Below are positions 44,704 through 52,064 of a stretch of DNA of 64,000 bases, one piece after another. Both the position numbers and the translations under genes were made by a program. The notes beneath the pieces were generated by a model, which searched no databases, had not been told where the DNA came from, and was given only the letters and a program-made list of their open reading frames with translations. The DNA is from Fusibacter_A sp965140735 (GTDB lineage: Bacteria > Bacillota > Clostridia > Peptostreptococcales > Acidaminobacteraceae): positions 1,922,001 through 1,986,000 of the forward strand of contig OZ223306.1 of the NCBI GenBank assembly GCA_965140735.1, given 5' to 3'. The stretch's first letter is position 1, and every line of letters starts with the position of its first letter.

Positions 44704-46631
44704 TATACCGCCCCCATATTCACTGCAACTGCCATTAGTTTCTCTTCTAGTTTAGAGAGTAATGTGTCTACATCCCTACTGTTTGAAGCACTGATATGAT
44801 CTGCCAGTTTAGGAATAGTTATAGAAATTTGACTTCCAGATGATTGACGACTCAACTGACTATTCTCCGCAGCCGTTAAAACCCGTTCACCTTGATGTAG
44901 TAATGCAGGGTAATTGTTATAAGGCACATAGCCTATACCCACTGCAAGCGTTGGCATTTGAGCTTTTTTATCTGCAATTTGAGCAGAACTTGGTACATTT
45001 TTAACCTCAGAACGTTCACCAACATCCTTGCCCAAAATATTTTGCAGAAAATCAGCGATTAAATTATAGAGCCAACTAATCCCATCGTAGAATCCGATTA
45101 TAAATTCAGATACTCTTTTTACTAACGGGGTTATAAAATCAAAAACACCCTTTATTGTAGGTAATACTGTATTCGTAAAAATATTCACTACAACCTCGGC
45201 AAGCACTCCCAGAAAATTGATAAATGTACCCATATAGTCTAAAAATGCACTCAAGATAGGCGCCATAATTTCCCAAGTTGTTGCCAACATTTCCTGAATT
45301 ACTGGCCAGCTTTCCGACCAGACGATCTTAAACTGGTCTACAATGCCCATGATACTTTCGAACATGCCCATGAAGACATCCTTTTTTGAAAAAATGAAGT
45401 TCATAAAAGCATCAAAAACAGGTCTTCCAGCTTGAATTGTACTGAAAACAAAGTTAAAGGCATCCCCAACTACCTTGGATACAGTTAAACCAAATTGAGT
45501 GAATTTCTCTTGATTTGCAGATAAAAATTCAACACCTTTTCTCAAAATATCGCTTATGCCGCCAAGACTGGTTGACGCTATATCCGTTAAAATAGTTTCA
45601 CCCATTCCTTTTAGCTTAGCAATTTGGCCCGGAATTGTTTTTCCAGCTTCTTCAGCACCACCTTTAAATTGCTCCGTCATTGTACTGCCTGAATCATTCT
45701 TCATGTTAAGAATATTGCCACCTGCTTTTTTTAAACTATCCTCAGTGGCATTCACACCAAATTCTTGAAGCGCATCTAGGTTTCCCGATTGTGCTTCTGT
45801 GAGTGCATCCATTGCTTCCATCAGAGTTTTTCCAGAATTAGCCCCTGCCATGTCTTCTGCGAGTTTTAAAAATTTCTCTGCTTCTCCAGTATCTCCTTTT
45901 GCCATTTTAAGAGCGCTTGAACCGGCATCCAATACTTCACTTTCAGAATAGACGGTGGTATTAGAATTCGTTTTAATCATTTTCATAAAATTATTGCTTT
46001 TGTTTTGAACAGATTTTGCATCTAATCCTTCATTGTTTTGTTTAATTGTGGTCGTTATATCCTGCTGTTTTGCTTTTCTACTAATGGCATTTTTTAGGCC
46101 CATTTCTGCCAATTCGCCTGCTTGTGAAGCCACTTTTGATGCAAGTCCCATCGCACCAGAAAGGACCAAAGAACCTAATTTCTTTCCTATCTTACCTAAA
46201 GTTTTTGAGATATTATCTTTGGCTCTTAATACAACTGTAAGCCCTCTTCTCAGGGGATTCAAACTTCTATTTGCATTTCGAATATCACGTCTCCCTCTGT
46301 TTCTAAACAAGAAATTTGTGATGATTCGCGCAGGAATTCTAGTTAGAATAGAAAAGATCAATCTTTTGAGAATAGGATTCAGAGGACGTATAACACCAAG
46401 AATTCGAGTTACAATCCGCCTTGTTGTTTGGCTAATTGTCGAACGCAATCTACTGCCCAATTGAATACTATTATTGAGAATCCCTGAAATAAAATTCTTC
46501 ATGCTGCCACCTTGTTCATTGTAAAATTGCCTCATTTGATTGCTTAAATTATTTCTTAATTCCCTAAATACATTAGTGGTAAGTCTTGCGGCATCTTTGG
46601 CACTTCTTGTTATTGCACTTATCATATCCAT
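44703..46631 (-). CDS. Tail tape measure protein
   Basis: 642 residues, alpha-helical. It is Arg-rich at the N-terminus and has hydrophobic helices near residues 430-530 (TWEIMAPILSAFLDYMGTFI region). The C-terminus has GIGYVPYNNYPALLHQGERVLTA, the hallmark of tape measure proteins in this group. Length sets tail length; 642 is short, so a short tail is predicted. AAAGGAGGTG precedes the ATG. Confidence 0.9.
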   Translation of the reverse strand: MDMISAITRSAKDAARLTTNVFRELRNNLSNQMRQFYNEQGGSMKNFISGILNNSIQLGSRLRSTISQTTRRIVTRILGVIRPLNPILKRLIFSILTRIPARIITNFLFRNRGRRDIRNANRSLNPLRRGLTVVLRAKDNISKTLGKIGKKLGSLVLSGAMGLASKVASQAGELAEMGLKNAISRKAKQQDITTTIKQNNEGLDAKSVQNKSNNFMKMIKTNSNTTVYSESEVLDAGSSALKMAKGDTGEAEKFLKLAEDMAGANSGKTLMEAMDALTEAQSGNLDALQEFGVNATEDSLKKAGGNILNMKNDSGSTMTEQFKGGAEEAGKTIPGQIAKLKGMGETILTDIASTSLGGISDILRKGVEFLSANQEKFTQFGLTVSKVVGDAFNFVFSTIQAGRPVFDAFMNFIFSKKDVFMGMFESIMGIVDQFKIVWSESWPVIQEMLATTWEIMAPILSAFLDYMGTFINFLGVLAEVVVNIFTNTVLPTIKGVFDFITPLVKRVSEFIIGFYDGISWLYNLIADFLQNILGKDVGERSEVKNVPSSAQIADKKAQMPTLAVGIGYVPYNNYPALLHQGERVLTAAENSQLSRQSSGSQISITIPKLADHISASNSRDVDTLLSKLEEKLMAVAVNMGAV

Positions 46632-46646
46632 CTATCCACACCTCCT

Positions 46647-46841
46647 TTATATTGAGACAAACCCTGGAATGTTGTTCTTGGCGCACTGCTCTTCTTCTTT
46701 CATCCTATATTGATAAAAGGCGATCAGCACATCTAACTCACCTGGATTTTCTTCAAGCCTTTCATAAACCTCCGATGGGAATATGCCATGCTTTGACCAC
46801 ATATAATACATAATCCCCACCTTTGGGTCTGTCTCAATTAG
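46647..46841 (-). CDS. Frameshift extension of the tail assembly chaperone (gpT-like)
   Basis: This frame is reached by a -1 shift on the A AAA AAC heptamer at the end of the chaperone gene and adds 64 residues. It reads LIETDPKVGIMYYMWSKHG and onward to a VYERLEENPGEL stretch. An internal ATG at 46811 could also start a 54-residue protein, but GGTGGGGATT upstream is a poor ribosome site. In lambda-like and Mu-like tails the equivalent gpGT fusion is needed for tail assembly. The fused product would be about 204 residues. Confidence 0.7.
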   Translation of the reverse strand, partial: LIETDPKVGIMYYMWSKHGIFPSEVYERLEENPGELDVLIAFYQYRMKEEEQCAKNNIPGFVSI

Positions 46842-47260
46842 TTTTTTATTTGAACGATAGAATCATCTCCAAAGCCGGATAACTCAGAAATCTGGTTGTA
46901 GAGATGAAGGATTTCTCCAGGTAATAGTAATTTTTCTAATACATCAATCGGTGTCGCCACACCAAATTTGTCTCTGAGTTCTTTGTCTTTTAAGCTAGGT
47001 TCCACAATCCCCTCGATGAGAATCATAGATTGAACTAAACTCGTATCAACATCTGCATCTTTCTTATCAAACTTGATTGCCAAATCTTGAATGTTCTTAA
47101 ACTCTTTGTTATTGAGTGCACGAATCGTAAAAGTCATTTTCTCGCCAAAAGCTTGGGATAATCTTGGAATCTCAATACTCTTTTTAGGCAATTCCATAAC
47201 ATTCATCTTTGAATTTAGTAATAAGCTCAATGCGTTTTTCGCTTTAGTTGCTGCTGCCAT
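46838..47260 (-). CDS. Tail assembly chaperone (XkdN-like, gpG)
   Basis: 140 residues. ALSLLLNSKMNVMELPKKS and FTIRALNNKEFKNIQDLA are like the XkdN/TAC family. EILHLYNQISELSGFGDDS lies at the end. Chaperones of this type coat the tape measure protein before tube assembly. The stop follows a slippery heptamer, giving a second, longer product. Confidence 0.85.
   Translation of the reverse strand: MAAATKAKNALSLLLNSKMNVMELPKKSIEIPRLSQAFGEKMTFTIRALNNKEFKNIQDLAIKFDKKDADVDTSLVQSMILIEGIVEPSLKDKELRDKFGVATPIDVLEKLLLPGEILHLYNQISELSGFGDDSIVQIKN
46841..46847 (-). other. Slippery heptamer for -1 programmed frameshifting
   Basis: A AAA AAC in the correct phase (ATA AAA AAC) directly before the TAA stop of the chaperone frame. 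It fits the X XXY YYZ rule. The -1 frame then stays open for 64 codons. Confidence 0.75.
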
Positions 47261-47290
47261 AATAATCGCTCCTTATTTATAAATGAATTT

Positions 47291-47324
47291 AGAGGCAAAA
47301 TGCCCCCTCCAGCGATTTGCCTCT
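47291..47324 (-). other. Hairpin between tail tube and chaperone genes
   Basis: AGAGGCAAA (47291-47299) pairs with TTTGCCTCT (47316-47324). No T-tract follows on the minus strand. It may stabilise or partially terminate the abundant sheath-tube transcript. The 170-base gap holds no convincing gene. Confidence 0.4.
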
Positions 47325-47430
47325 ATACGATCTTAGAGGGGGTTAAACAGAATTGGATATCTACTGCTAAACTGAGAGATATCGAGTGCAATTTTTACAT
47401 CTGGTGGAATTTTTACATTGTGTAAAATTT

Positions 47431-47865
47431 CTACATCGGCTGAATTAAATCAAAGAACTTGTAATCTCTAAACGTAAATGGCGCTTCAATATCACCTCTT
47501 GTGGCAACTTCCCACTCACTTAATGTAAGATCGTTAAAAGATACTTGTCTATAAAGAATACGTTCTGCACCATATGCAGTTGGATCTGCGAGTTCTGCTA
47601 AGATTTCAAACTCAAGGTTTTCACCTCTTTTAATAGCTTCGCCAATCATGCTGATCAGTCTTGAATCTACTTTTCTGAACTTCAATGAGCCAGTACCCTT
47701 CCAACCAGTCACCTTTTCGCCTGGAACAAGTGAACCAGCAATGGGAAACTCATCTTTTTGAATTTCAATTTTAGCTTGAAGTCCGAATACTTCCCCCATA
47801 AGTGCACCGTCTAACCACACTCTACCGAAAGTACCACTGATAACTTTATTTGGATTTAATGACAT
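47431..47865 (-). CDS. Phage tail tube protein (XkdM-like)
   Basis: 144 residues. VISGTFGRVWLDGALMGEVFG at the start is split here as VISGTFGRVWLDG and ALMGEVFG. GWKGTGSLKFRKVDSRLI near residue 52 and the C-terminal EAPFTFRDYKF match the XkdM family. It forms the inner tube. AGGAGG precedes the ATG, 20 bases after the sheath gene. Confidence 0.9.
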   Translation of the reverse strand: MSLNPNKVISGTFGRVWLDGALMGEVFGLQAKIEIQKDEFPIAGSLVPGEKVTGWKGTGSLKFRKVDSRLISMIGEAIKRGENLEFEILAELADPTAYGAERILYRQVSFNDLTLSEWEVATRGDIEAPFTFRDYKFFDLIQPM

Positions 47866-47885
47866 ATGCTTTTCCTCCTGATTTC

Positions 47886-48947
47886 TTATAATATGATTGT
47901 GATTGACACATCTTCGATTGCATCAAGTGCTTTAACATTGATTTTAATGAACACATTTGAACCTGTATTAGCTTCTTTGATTTCCTGTTCACTCATGGCA
48001 TCTGCATCTTGTCCAACAGATTTCAAGTAAGTTTTTTGAGAAACCAAATCGATTTCTGCATAATTTTTACCTGCATCTAAGACATTTTGTTGTTCAAGTG
48101 ACTCTAAATAAGCATTGATTGCAGAGATCAACAACAATTTGTTTTGATAACTGTTTTGAATCTTACCGATGTAGTGATCTTCAATTGTTCTTTCAATATC
48201 CGTAGCCACTTTATCGTAAATTCTAACGAGTTTAATCTTTTGGTACTCAGAAGGCTTAGATTCAGTAATCGTCGTTAAAGAAGTTACACCTCTGGCCACT
48301 TTGACTTTTTCACCATCATGATAGAGGATGAATTCGCCATTATCCACAGCTGCATCTGCAGCCGCTTTTGTTAGATGTGGCACATCATCTACTTCAGAAA
48401 GAACTTGATAAGTAGGTGCCACAGTGAGTGGTAAACCTGCGATCATACCTGCTACTCTAGCCACGAATTGCGTCGCTGCATACGTGTTTTCACCTACGAC
48501 AATATCTTTTGTCGTAAAGTTAACAACGGCTTCATGATCGCCTACACACTCAGGTAACACAGTTAAAAATCTTTTACCAGCTTCTCTTTGAGTCTTAGCC
48601 CATGCTGCAAAAGTCAATACATCACCCGAAATAATATTAGGCACTGTAAGCACGTTATAAAGAATCGTCTCTAAATAAGAGAGCCCTTCATTGTAATTAG
48701 CTGCTTCATTATTGATTACAACCAACTTAACTTCTGATGGTGCACCCACTAACGCATCTTCAACAAACTTTTTATTGACATCACTAAGCGTCTCTGGCAT
48801 ATCTACGATACTTTTTAATGAAAAGTATTCTACACCACTCACAACACTTGCATCTTTTAAAAGTAATGCCACAGTGCCCTCAGAACCACTTTTGATCGCT
48901 TGTGCTGCTTTTTTCGTAAAAATAATATTAATACCTGGTAAACCCAT
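47886..48947 (-). CDS. Phage tail sheath protein (XkdK-like)
   Basis: 353 residues. It begins MGLPGINIIFTKKAAQAIK, as in XkdK-type sheaths, and has TVALLLKD, YTA-like AATQFVARVAGMIAGLPL near residue 165, and VKVARGVTSLTT near 215. VRIYDKVATDIERTIEDHYIG near 243 is typical of the contractile C-terminal domain. A sheath marks this as a contractile tail. Confidence 0.92.
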   Translation of the reverse strand: MGLPGINIIFTKKAAQAIKSGSEGTVALLLKDASVVSGVEYFSLKSIVDMPETLSDVNKKFVEDALVGAPSEVKLVVINNEAANYNEGLSYLETILYNVLTVPNIISGDVLTFAAWAKTQREAGKRFLTVLPECVGDHEAVVNFTTKDIVVGENTYAATQFVARVAGMIAGLPLTVAPTYQVLSEVDDVPHLTKAAADAAVDNGEFILYHDGEKVKVARGVTSLTTITESKPSEYQKIKLVRIYDKVATDIERTIEDHYIGKIQNSYQNKLLLISAINAYLESLEQQNVLDAGKNYAEIDLVSQKTYLKSVGQDADAMSEQEIKEANTGSNVFIKINVKALDAIEDVSITIIL

Positions 48948-48950
48948 AAA

Positions 48951-49379
48951 TTATACCTCCCTAAAATTTAAATTTTCCATTACTGGATAGACTTCTGATT
49001 CTTTTGATAATTGAGTTTCTAATGTGATTTTAAAATAGAGTAAGCCCTCTTTGATTTCACATTCAACTTGAGAAGTTTCAAATCGCATTTGATCAGTTGA
49101 AGTCTCAAAAGCATTTTGAAAAATACTCAAAACTTGATCTGCAACTGTCACAAGTTCGTCATGGCTTGCAGTAGAACTAGGTCCATAATAGACCAGTTGA
49201 ATGGCTGTCTTTACCGCCATTAAATCTCTTGAAATCATATTTTGGTCAGATGTAAGTGTCTTCAGTTGAAAACAGGGCCTTGAATCATCTGGTGGCCAAA
49301 TGACTTCATCCATCCAATTGATGGTTGGTAAGTTAAGCTGCAATTTTTGCTTTACAAGCTCATAAGCCGTTTTAGTCAT
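48951..49379 (-). CDS. Phage tail terminator-type protein
   Basis: 142 residues. MTKTAYELVKQKLQLNLPTI, then PCFQLKTLTSDQNM and LVYYGPSS resemble the tail-terminator/completion proteins located just before sheath genes (DUF6838-like). It is the first intact gene of the tail operon. AAAGGAG lies 6 bases before the ATG. In a headless particle it would cap the tail. Confidence 0.75.
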   Translation of the reverse strand: MTKTAYELVKQKLQLNLPTINWMDEVIWPPDDSRPCFQLKTLTSDQNMISRDLMAVKTAIQLVYYGPSSTASHDELVTVADQVLSIFQNAFETSTDQMRFETSQVECEIKEGLLYFKITLETQLSKESEVYPVMENLNFREV

Positions 49380-49391
49380 CTCATACTCCTT

Positions 49392-49619
49392 TCATACTTT
49401 TACGTGAATCTCTACAACACCATAAGCATCCCCCCTTTCAAAGTTATCTGATAAATTGATGTCCTCAAAGTTACACAAATGCTGCGACTTGTGGCTCTAT
49501 GGGCATAAAAAAAAGCAAATGTCGCTTTTATACGGCATGTGCTTTAGGTCTTGCTCATATGCAATTTGAATTCGCTTTTTTTGTAATGCATCATCGACAT
49601 CTTTCGACACTAACATCAT
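49392..49619 (-). pseudogene. Interrupted 76-codon frame upstream of the tail operon
   Basis: The frame from ATG 49619 runs 40 codons (VSKDVDDALQKKRIQIAYEQ...) to a TAG at 49497-49499, then stays open for 34 more codons ending RGDAYGVVEIHVKV. No ribosome binding site is seen at the start, and a predicted -10 box overlaps it. It may be a decayed head-tail connector gene left from an ancestral phage, or untranslated leader that is open by chance. Confidence 0.3.
49506..49529 (-). terminator. Terminator-like hairpin in the tail operon leader
   Basis: AAAAGC pairs with GCTTTT around a 7-base loop (49511-49529), followed by TTTTTTTT-rich sequence on the minus strand. The stem is weak. It could end the activator transcript or attenuate tail gene expression. 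Confidence 0.4.
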
Positions 49620-49646
49620 AACACATAAAAAGTGCAATAGAGTGCA
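49615..49646 (-). promoter_or_regulatory. Candidate late promoter of the tail operon with tandem TGCAC site
   Basis: TGCACTCTATTGCAC lies on the minus strand, with the two TGCAC boxes 10 bases apart. After 11 bases comes TATGAT (49615-49620). No normal -35 box is present. The same arrangement occurs before the activator gene, which suggests activator-dependent promoters. Confidence 0.55.
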
Positions 49647-49649
49647 GTG

Positions 49650-50078
49650 TTAGTTTGCAAGTTCCTCAATAACCTTGTCATGAATATTAATACACTGTCT
49701 TCTACTGTAACAAACCACATTGGAGATCATCTCCCATCTGTATTTTTTAAAATACCTCAACTTAATAATTTCAGTTTCGATATCAGGTAATTTTGCCAAC
49801 AGGGTCTCGACATAATTCTTTTTAACAAACAATCCCTCTATCCTCAATTCAATTCTTTCCACCTGCTTCATATACAGATCGATAATCTTTTGAGCCTTTT
49901 CATAAGTCGGATCAGAAATCTGATTTCCCTTTGGCATATCTGAATATGTAATCGCAGATAATTCCCTATGTGAAGCTGCTACTTCTGATAATTCAAGTAT
50001 CTCTTGATTTAAATGATGTATTTCACCACAAACTGTATTGTAACTTTTAAGCATGTTTTTAATTTCAACTGTTGTCAT
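49650..50078 (-). CDS. Sigma-region-4-like phage transcription activator
   Basis: 142 residues. The first half is a probable coiled coil. The C-terminal 45 residues (ETEIIKLRYFKKYRWEMISN and the following SRRQCINIHDKVIEEL) look like a sigma-70 region 4 helix-turn-helix, as in ArpU/RinA/DUF1492 phage late regulators and PBSX Xpf. It lies between the repressor operators and the tail operon on the tail strand, the expected place for a late activator. Confidence 0.7.
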   Translation of the reverse strand: MTTVEIKNMLKSYNTVCGEIHHLNQEILELSEVAASHRELSAITYSDMPKGNQISDPTYEKAQKIIDLYMKQVERIELRIEGLFVKKNYVETLLAKLPDIETEIIKLRYFKKYRWEMISNVVCYSRRQCINIHDKVIEELAN

Positions 50079-50143
50079 AATAAAGACCTCTCTTTCAATC
50101 TATAACTCAATTTTCTGCTTATAATCTAAATTTCTACTCTGAC

Positions 50144-50175
50144 AGATTACCATAAAAAAAGTGCAACAGAGTGCA
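50144..50175 (-). promoter_or_regulatory. Activator-gene promoter with tandem TGCAC site
   Basis: TGCACTCTGTTGCAC on the minus strand, then 11 bases to TAATCT (50144-50149). This matches the element before the tail operon in spacing and sequence, with one base change in the core. It may allow autoactivation. Confidence 0.55.
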
Positions 50176-50187
50176 ATTCGATTACTT

Positions 50188-50294
50188 TTTTGCGTTTACG
50201 TAATTTGATATTACGCTTGGCGCAAAACATTGTCAATACGTAAATGCAAAATATAAAGCTTTTTTTTGCATTTACGCAATTTATATGTTATATT
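50188..50294. promoter_or_regulatory. Four repressor operators and the promoter of the right-hand XRE gene
   Basis: Four copies of TTTTGCRTTTACGYAAT-like sites lie at 50188-50204 (+), 50210-50227 (inverted, one base longer), 50236-50252 (inverted) and 50264-50280 (+). The last overlaps a promoter with TTGCAT (50266-50271), 17 bases and TATATT (50289-50294). The cluster sits between the divergent XRE and activator genes, like a phage CI switch. Confidence 0.75.
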
Positions 50295-50326
50295 ATTGAT
50301 AGTGTAAATAATTAAGGAGGCCTAAG

Positions 50327-50647
50327 ATGGATTTTAAAAGTAAGCTCAAGCAGAAACGCCAAGAGCTGAACTTGACTTTAGAAGAATTGGCAAAAAAGGT
50401 CGGCGTAAGTGCAGCAACCATTCAGAGATACGAAAGTGGTGAAATTAAAAATTTAAGAAACGATAAAATAAAACGACTTGCAGATGCGCTGGGTGTGACA
50501 CCAAACTACCTTATGGACTGGGGAGAAGAAGACTCAAGTATCAACACCATTGCCGCTCATGCACTCTCAGACTTAACAGCAGACGAGCAAAAGAAAGTTT
50601 TAGAATTTGCTCAATTTATCAAATCACAGAGGGAAAAGAATGATTAA
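50327..50647 (+). CDS. XRE-family repressor of the tail element
   Basis: 106 residues. HTH_3 domain at the N-terminus (LTLEELAKKVGVSAATIQRY near residue 16) and a short acidic C-terminal part (LTADEQKKVLEFAQF). AAGGAGG precedes the ATG. Four operator-like repeats lie directly upstream. The protease gene downstream overlaps its stop by 8 bases, so they form a coupled pair. Confidence 0.9.
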   Translation: MDFKSKLKQKRQELNLTLEELAKKVGVSAATIQRYESGEIKNLRNDKIKRLADALGVTPNYLMDWGEEDSSINTIAAHALSDLTADEQKKVLEFAQFIKSQREKND

Positions 50648-51101
50648 AAATTTACTCGATCATATTGAAAGAAAGAACATTGCTTTTGTAGAACATAAAA
50701 TTCCAGTTAAAGATGTTAAAGGACTTTATTTTGATGAAACGATCATATTGGATCAATCACAAATTGAAACAGAAGCAGAACTAACCTGTATTCTTGCTGA
50801 AGAGATTGGACATTATGAGACATCAGCAGGTAATATATTAGATCAAGATAGCCTCAAAAATATAAAACAAGAAAAAATGGCTCGAAGATGGGCACATAAA
50901 AAACTCATTCCACTTGAAAGATTCATAGATTGTTTTGAATACGGTTGTCATGACCAATATGAACTTTCAGAACATATTGGTGTAACCACCGAATTTCTGC
51001 AGGAAACCGTAGACACTTATATGCAAATCTACGGACGTTATGTTGTTGTTGACAATTACATTATTTACTTTGAACCTTTAGGGGTGATGAGACGTCTTTA
51101 A
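50640..51101 (+). CDS. ImmA/IrrE-like protease, right-hand copy
   Basis: 153 residues. The motif region is CILAEEIGHYETSAG near residue 50, so the first zinc histidine of HExxH is replaced by Glu (EExxH). ARRWAHKKLIPLERF follows as in the family. The start at 50640 is preceded by GAGGG. The substitution occurs in many Firmicute ImmA-like proteins; whether it still cleaves is unclear. Its partner is the overlapping XRE gene. Confidence 0.85.
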   Translation: MIKNLLDHIERKNIAFVEHKIPVKDVKGLYFDETIILDQSQIETEAELTCILAEEIGHYETSAGNILDQDSLKNIKQEKMARRWAHKKLIPLERFIDCFEYGCHDQYELSEHIGVTTEFLQETVDTYMQIYGRYVVVDNYIIYFEPLGVMRRL

Positions 51102-51243
51102 TGTGTATGTATTCTTTTTATCTGATACTTATAAAAGGCATGATGTTATGGAAAAAATACATACTTATTATTGTCATTGACACGATCTATGAAAAAGAGC
51201 GTACATTGACCGCACCATTCCGAACTAAAAATAATCACTCAAA

Positions 51244-51279
51244 AAGGCTTAAGTTCAAATCGACTTAAGCCTTTTTTTA
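51244..51279 (+). terminator. Terminator after the right-hand ImmA-like gene
   Basis: AAGGCTTAAGT (51244-51254) pairs with ACTTAAGCCTT, followed by TTTTT. It closes the accessory region on the right. The 140 bases between the protease gene and this hairpin show no supported gene. Confidence 0.88.
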
Positions 51280-51281
51280 AC

Positions 51282-51331
51282 TTGACAACAATTATCAGAA
51301 AATTTATACTATTTAAAACGTGGACTGTCCA
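51282..51331 (+). promoter_or_regulatory. Promoter and palindromic operator of the GntR operon
   Basis: TTGACA (51282-51287), 17 bases, TATACT (51305-51310). The perfect palindrome TGGACTGTCCA (51321-51331) lies just after the expected start site, a likely autoregulatory GntR site. Confidence 0.7.
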
Positions 51332-51341
51332 GGAGATTAAG

Positions 51342-52064
51342 ATGACTGTAGAAGCTTTATTTATAAAAAATATGGAAAAGAAAATAATATCGGGATCATG
51401 GCAGATAGGTGAAAAACTACCTCCCGAACGCGAACTCGTAAAGCAGTTTGGCTGTTCTAGACAAACTGTGCACAACGGATTAATCAAACTTTCTAATTTA
51501 GGATTAGTCACCATCGTCCCAAGGCAAGGCGTAATCGTCAACGACTACATGAATACCGGTGATTTCAATTTACTTGAAGTGATGATTGATTTAGATCGCG
51601 AAGAACTTAGCGATAAGCTAAAGTTGGATATGATCCATTTTATGATGCTCCAAATAACTTTGATCTGCGAAACAGCAAGCGATCAGCCTTATGATGAAAC
51701 GCTTGATCAGATTATACAGGATATGTCTATCATCGCAGAGGGTCGAAGCCAGAGGCATCATGTCCCCAGCAGAGAAAAAGATATCCAAATCCTGAGTGCT
51801 CTTTTTTTCAAATATTTTTACACAGTCTGTAAAAATACGGCTAATACCATGTTTCTATTGTTTATCAATTCATTTGAAATAGGTATTAAAAATGCCGCCG
51901 TCTATTTATTTCAAACGCCTTCCCAAACCAGTGAAACCCTTAACCTGTTAGAAAGCTTTAATAAAACCCTTAAATCGAATACTCCAGAATTTACAACTTG
52001 CATCTCAAATCTGTCAAATGCACTGGAAAAATATTGGCTCAAAGGAGGCTCTCATGAATCCTAA
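51342..52064 (+). CDS. GntR-family transcriptional regulator (FadR-like)
   Basis: 240 residues. The N-terminal winged helix has KLPPERELVKQFGCSRQTVH near residue 24. The C-terminal 160 residues are helical, of the FCD/FadR type. The start at 51342 has AGGAG 6 bases upstream; the longer frame is not supported. It overlaps the transporter gene by 11 bases, so it probably controls that operon in response to its substrate. Confidence 0.88.
   Translation: MTVEALFIKNMEKKIISGSWQIGEKLPPERELVKQFGCSRQTVHNGLIKLSNLGLVTIVPRQGVIVNDYMNTGDFNLLEVMIDLDREELSDKLKLDMIHFMMLQITLICETASDQPYDETLDQIIQDMSIIAEGRSQRHHVPSREKDIQILSALFFKYFYTVCKNTANTMFLLFINSFEIGIKNAAVYLFQTPSQTSETLNLLESFNKTLKSNTPEFTTCISNLSNALEKYWLKGGSHES

Noticed and set aside
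46033..46464. 143-codon plus-strand frame inside the tape measure gene
   Set aside because: It is antisense to a well-supported gene, has no ribosome site, and reads as a shadow frame of the Arg-rich helical region.
47330..47450. About 39 open codons in a shifted frame directly after the tail tube stop, possibly a frameshift extension
   Set aside because: No slippery sequence or start codon; an open stretch this long is expected by chance in AT-rich DNA.
34929..51101. Integrated prophage with attachment sites
   Set aside because: No integrase, no adjacent tRNA and no convincing flanking direct repeats were seen.
51101..51268. A 55-codon plus-strand frame after the right-hand ImmA-like gene
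   Set aside because: No ribosome binding site, it runs into the terminator stem, and its composition is unlike a known protein.
51102..51300. LexA/SOS box near the right end of the tail element
   Set aside because: A CGAAC half site occurs but no matching second half at the right spacing.
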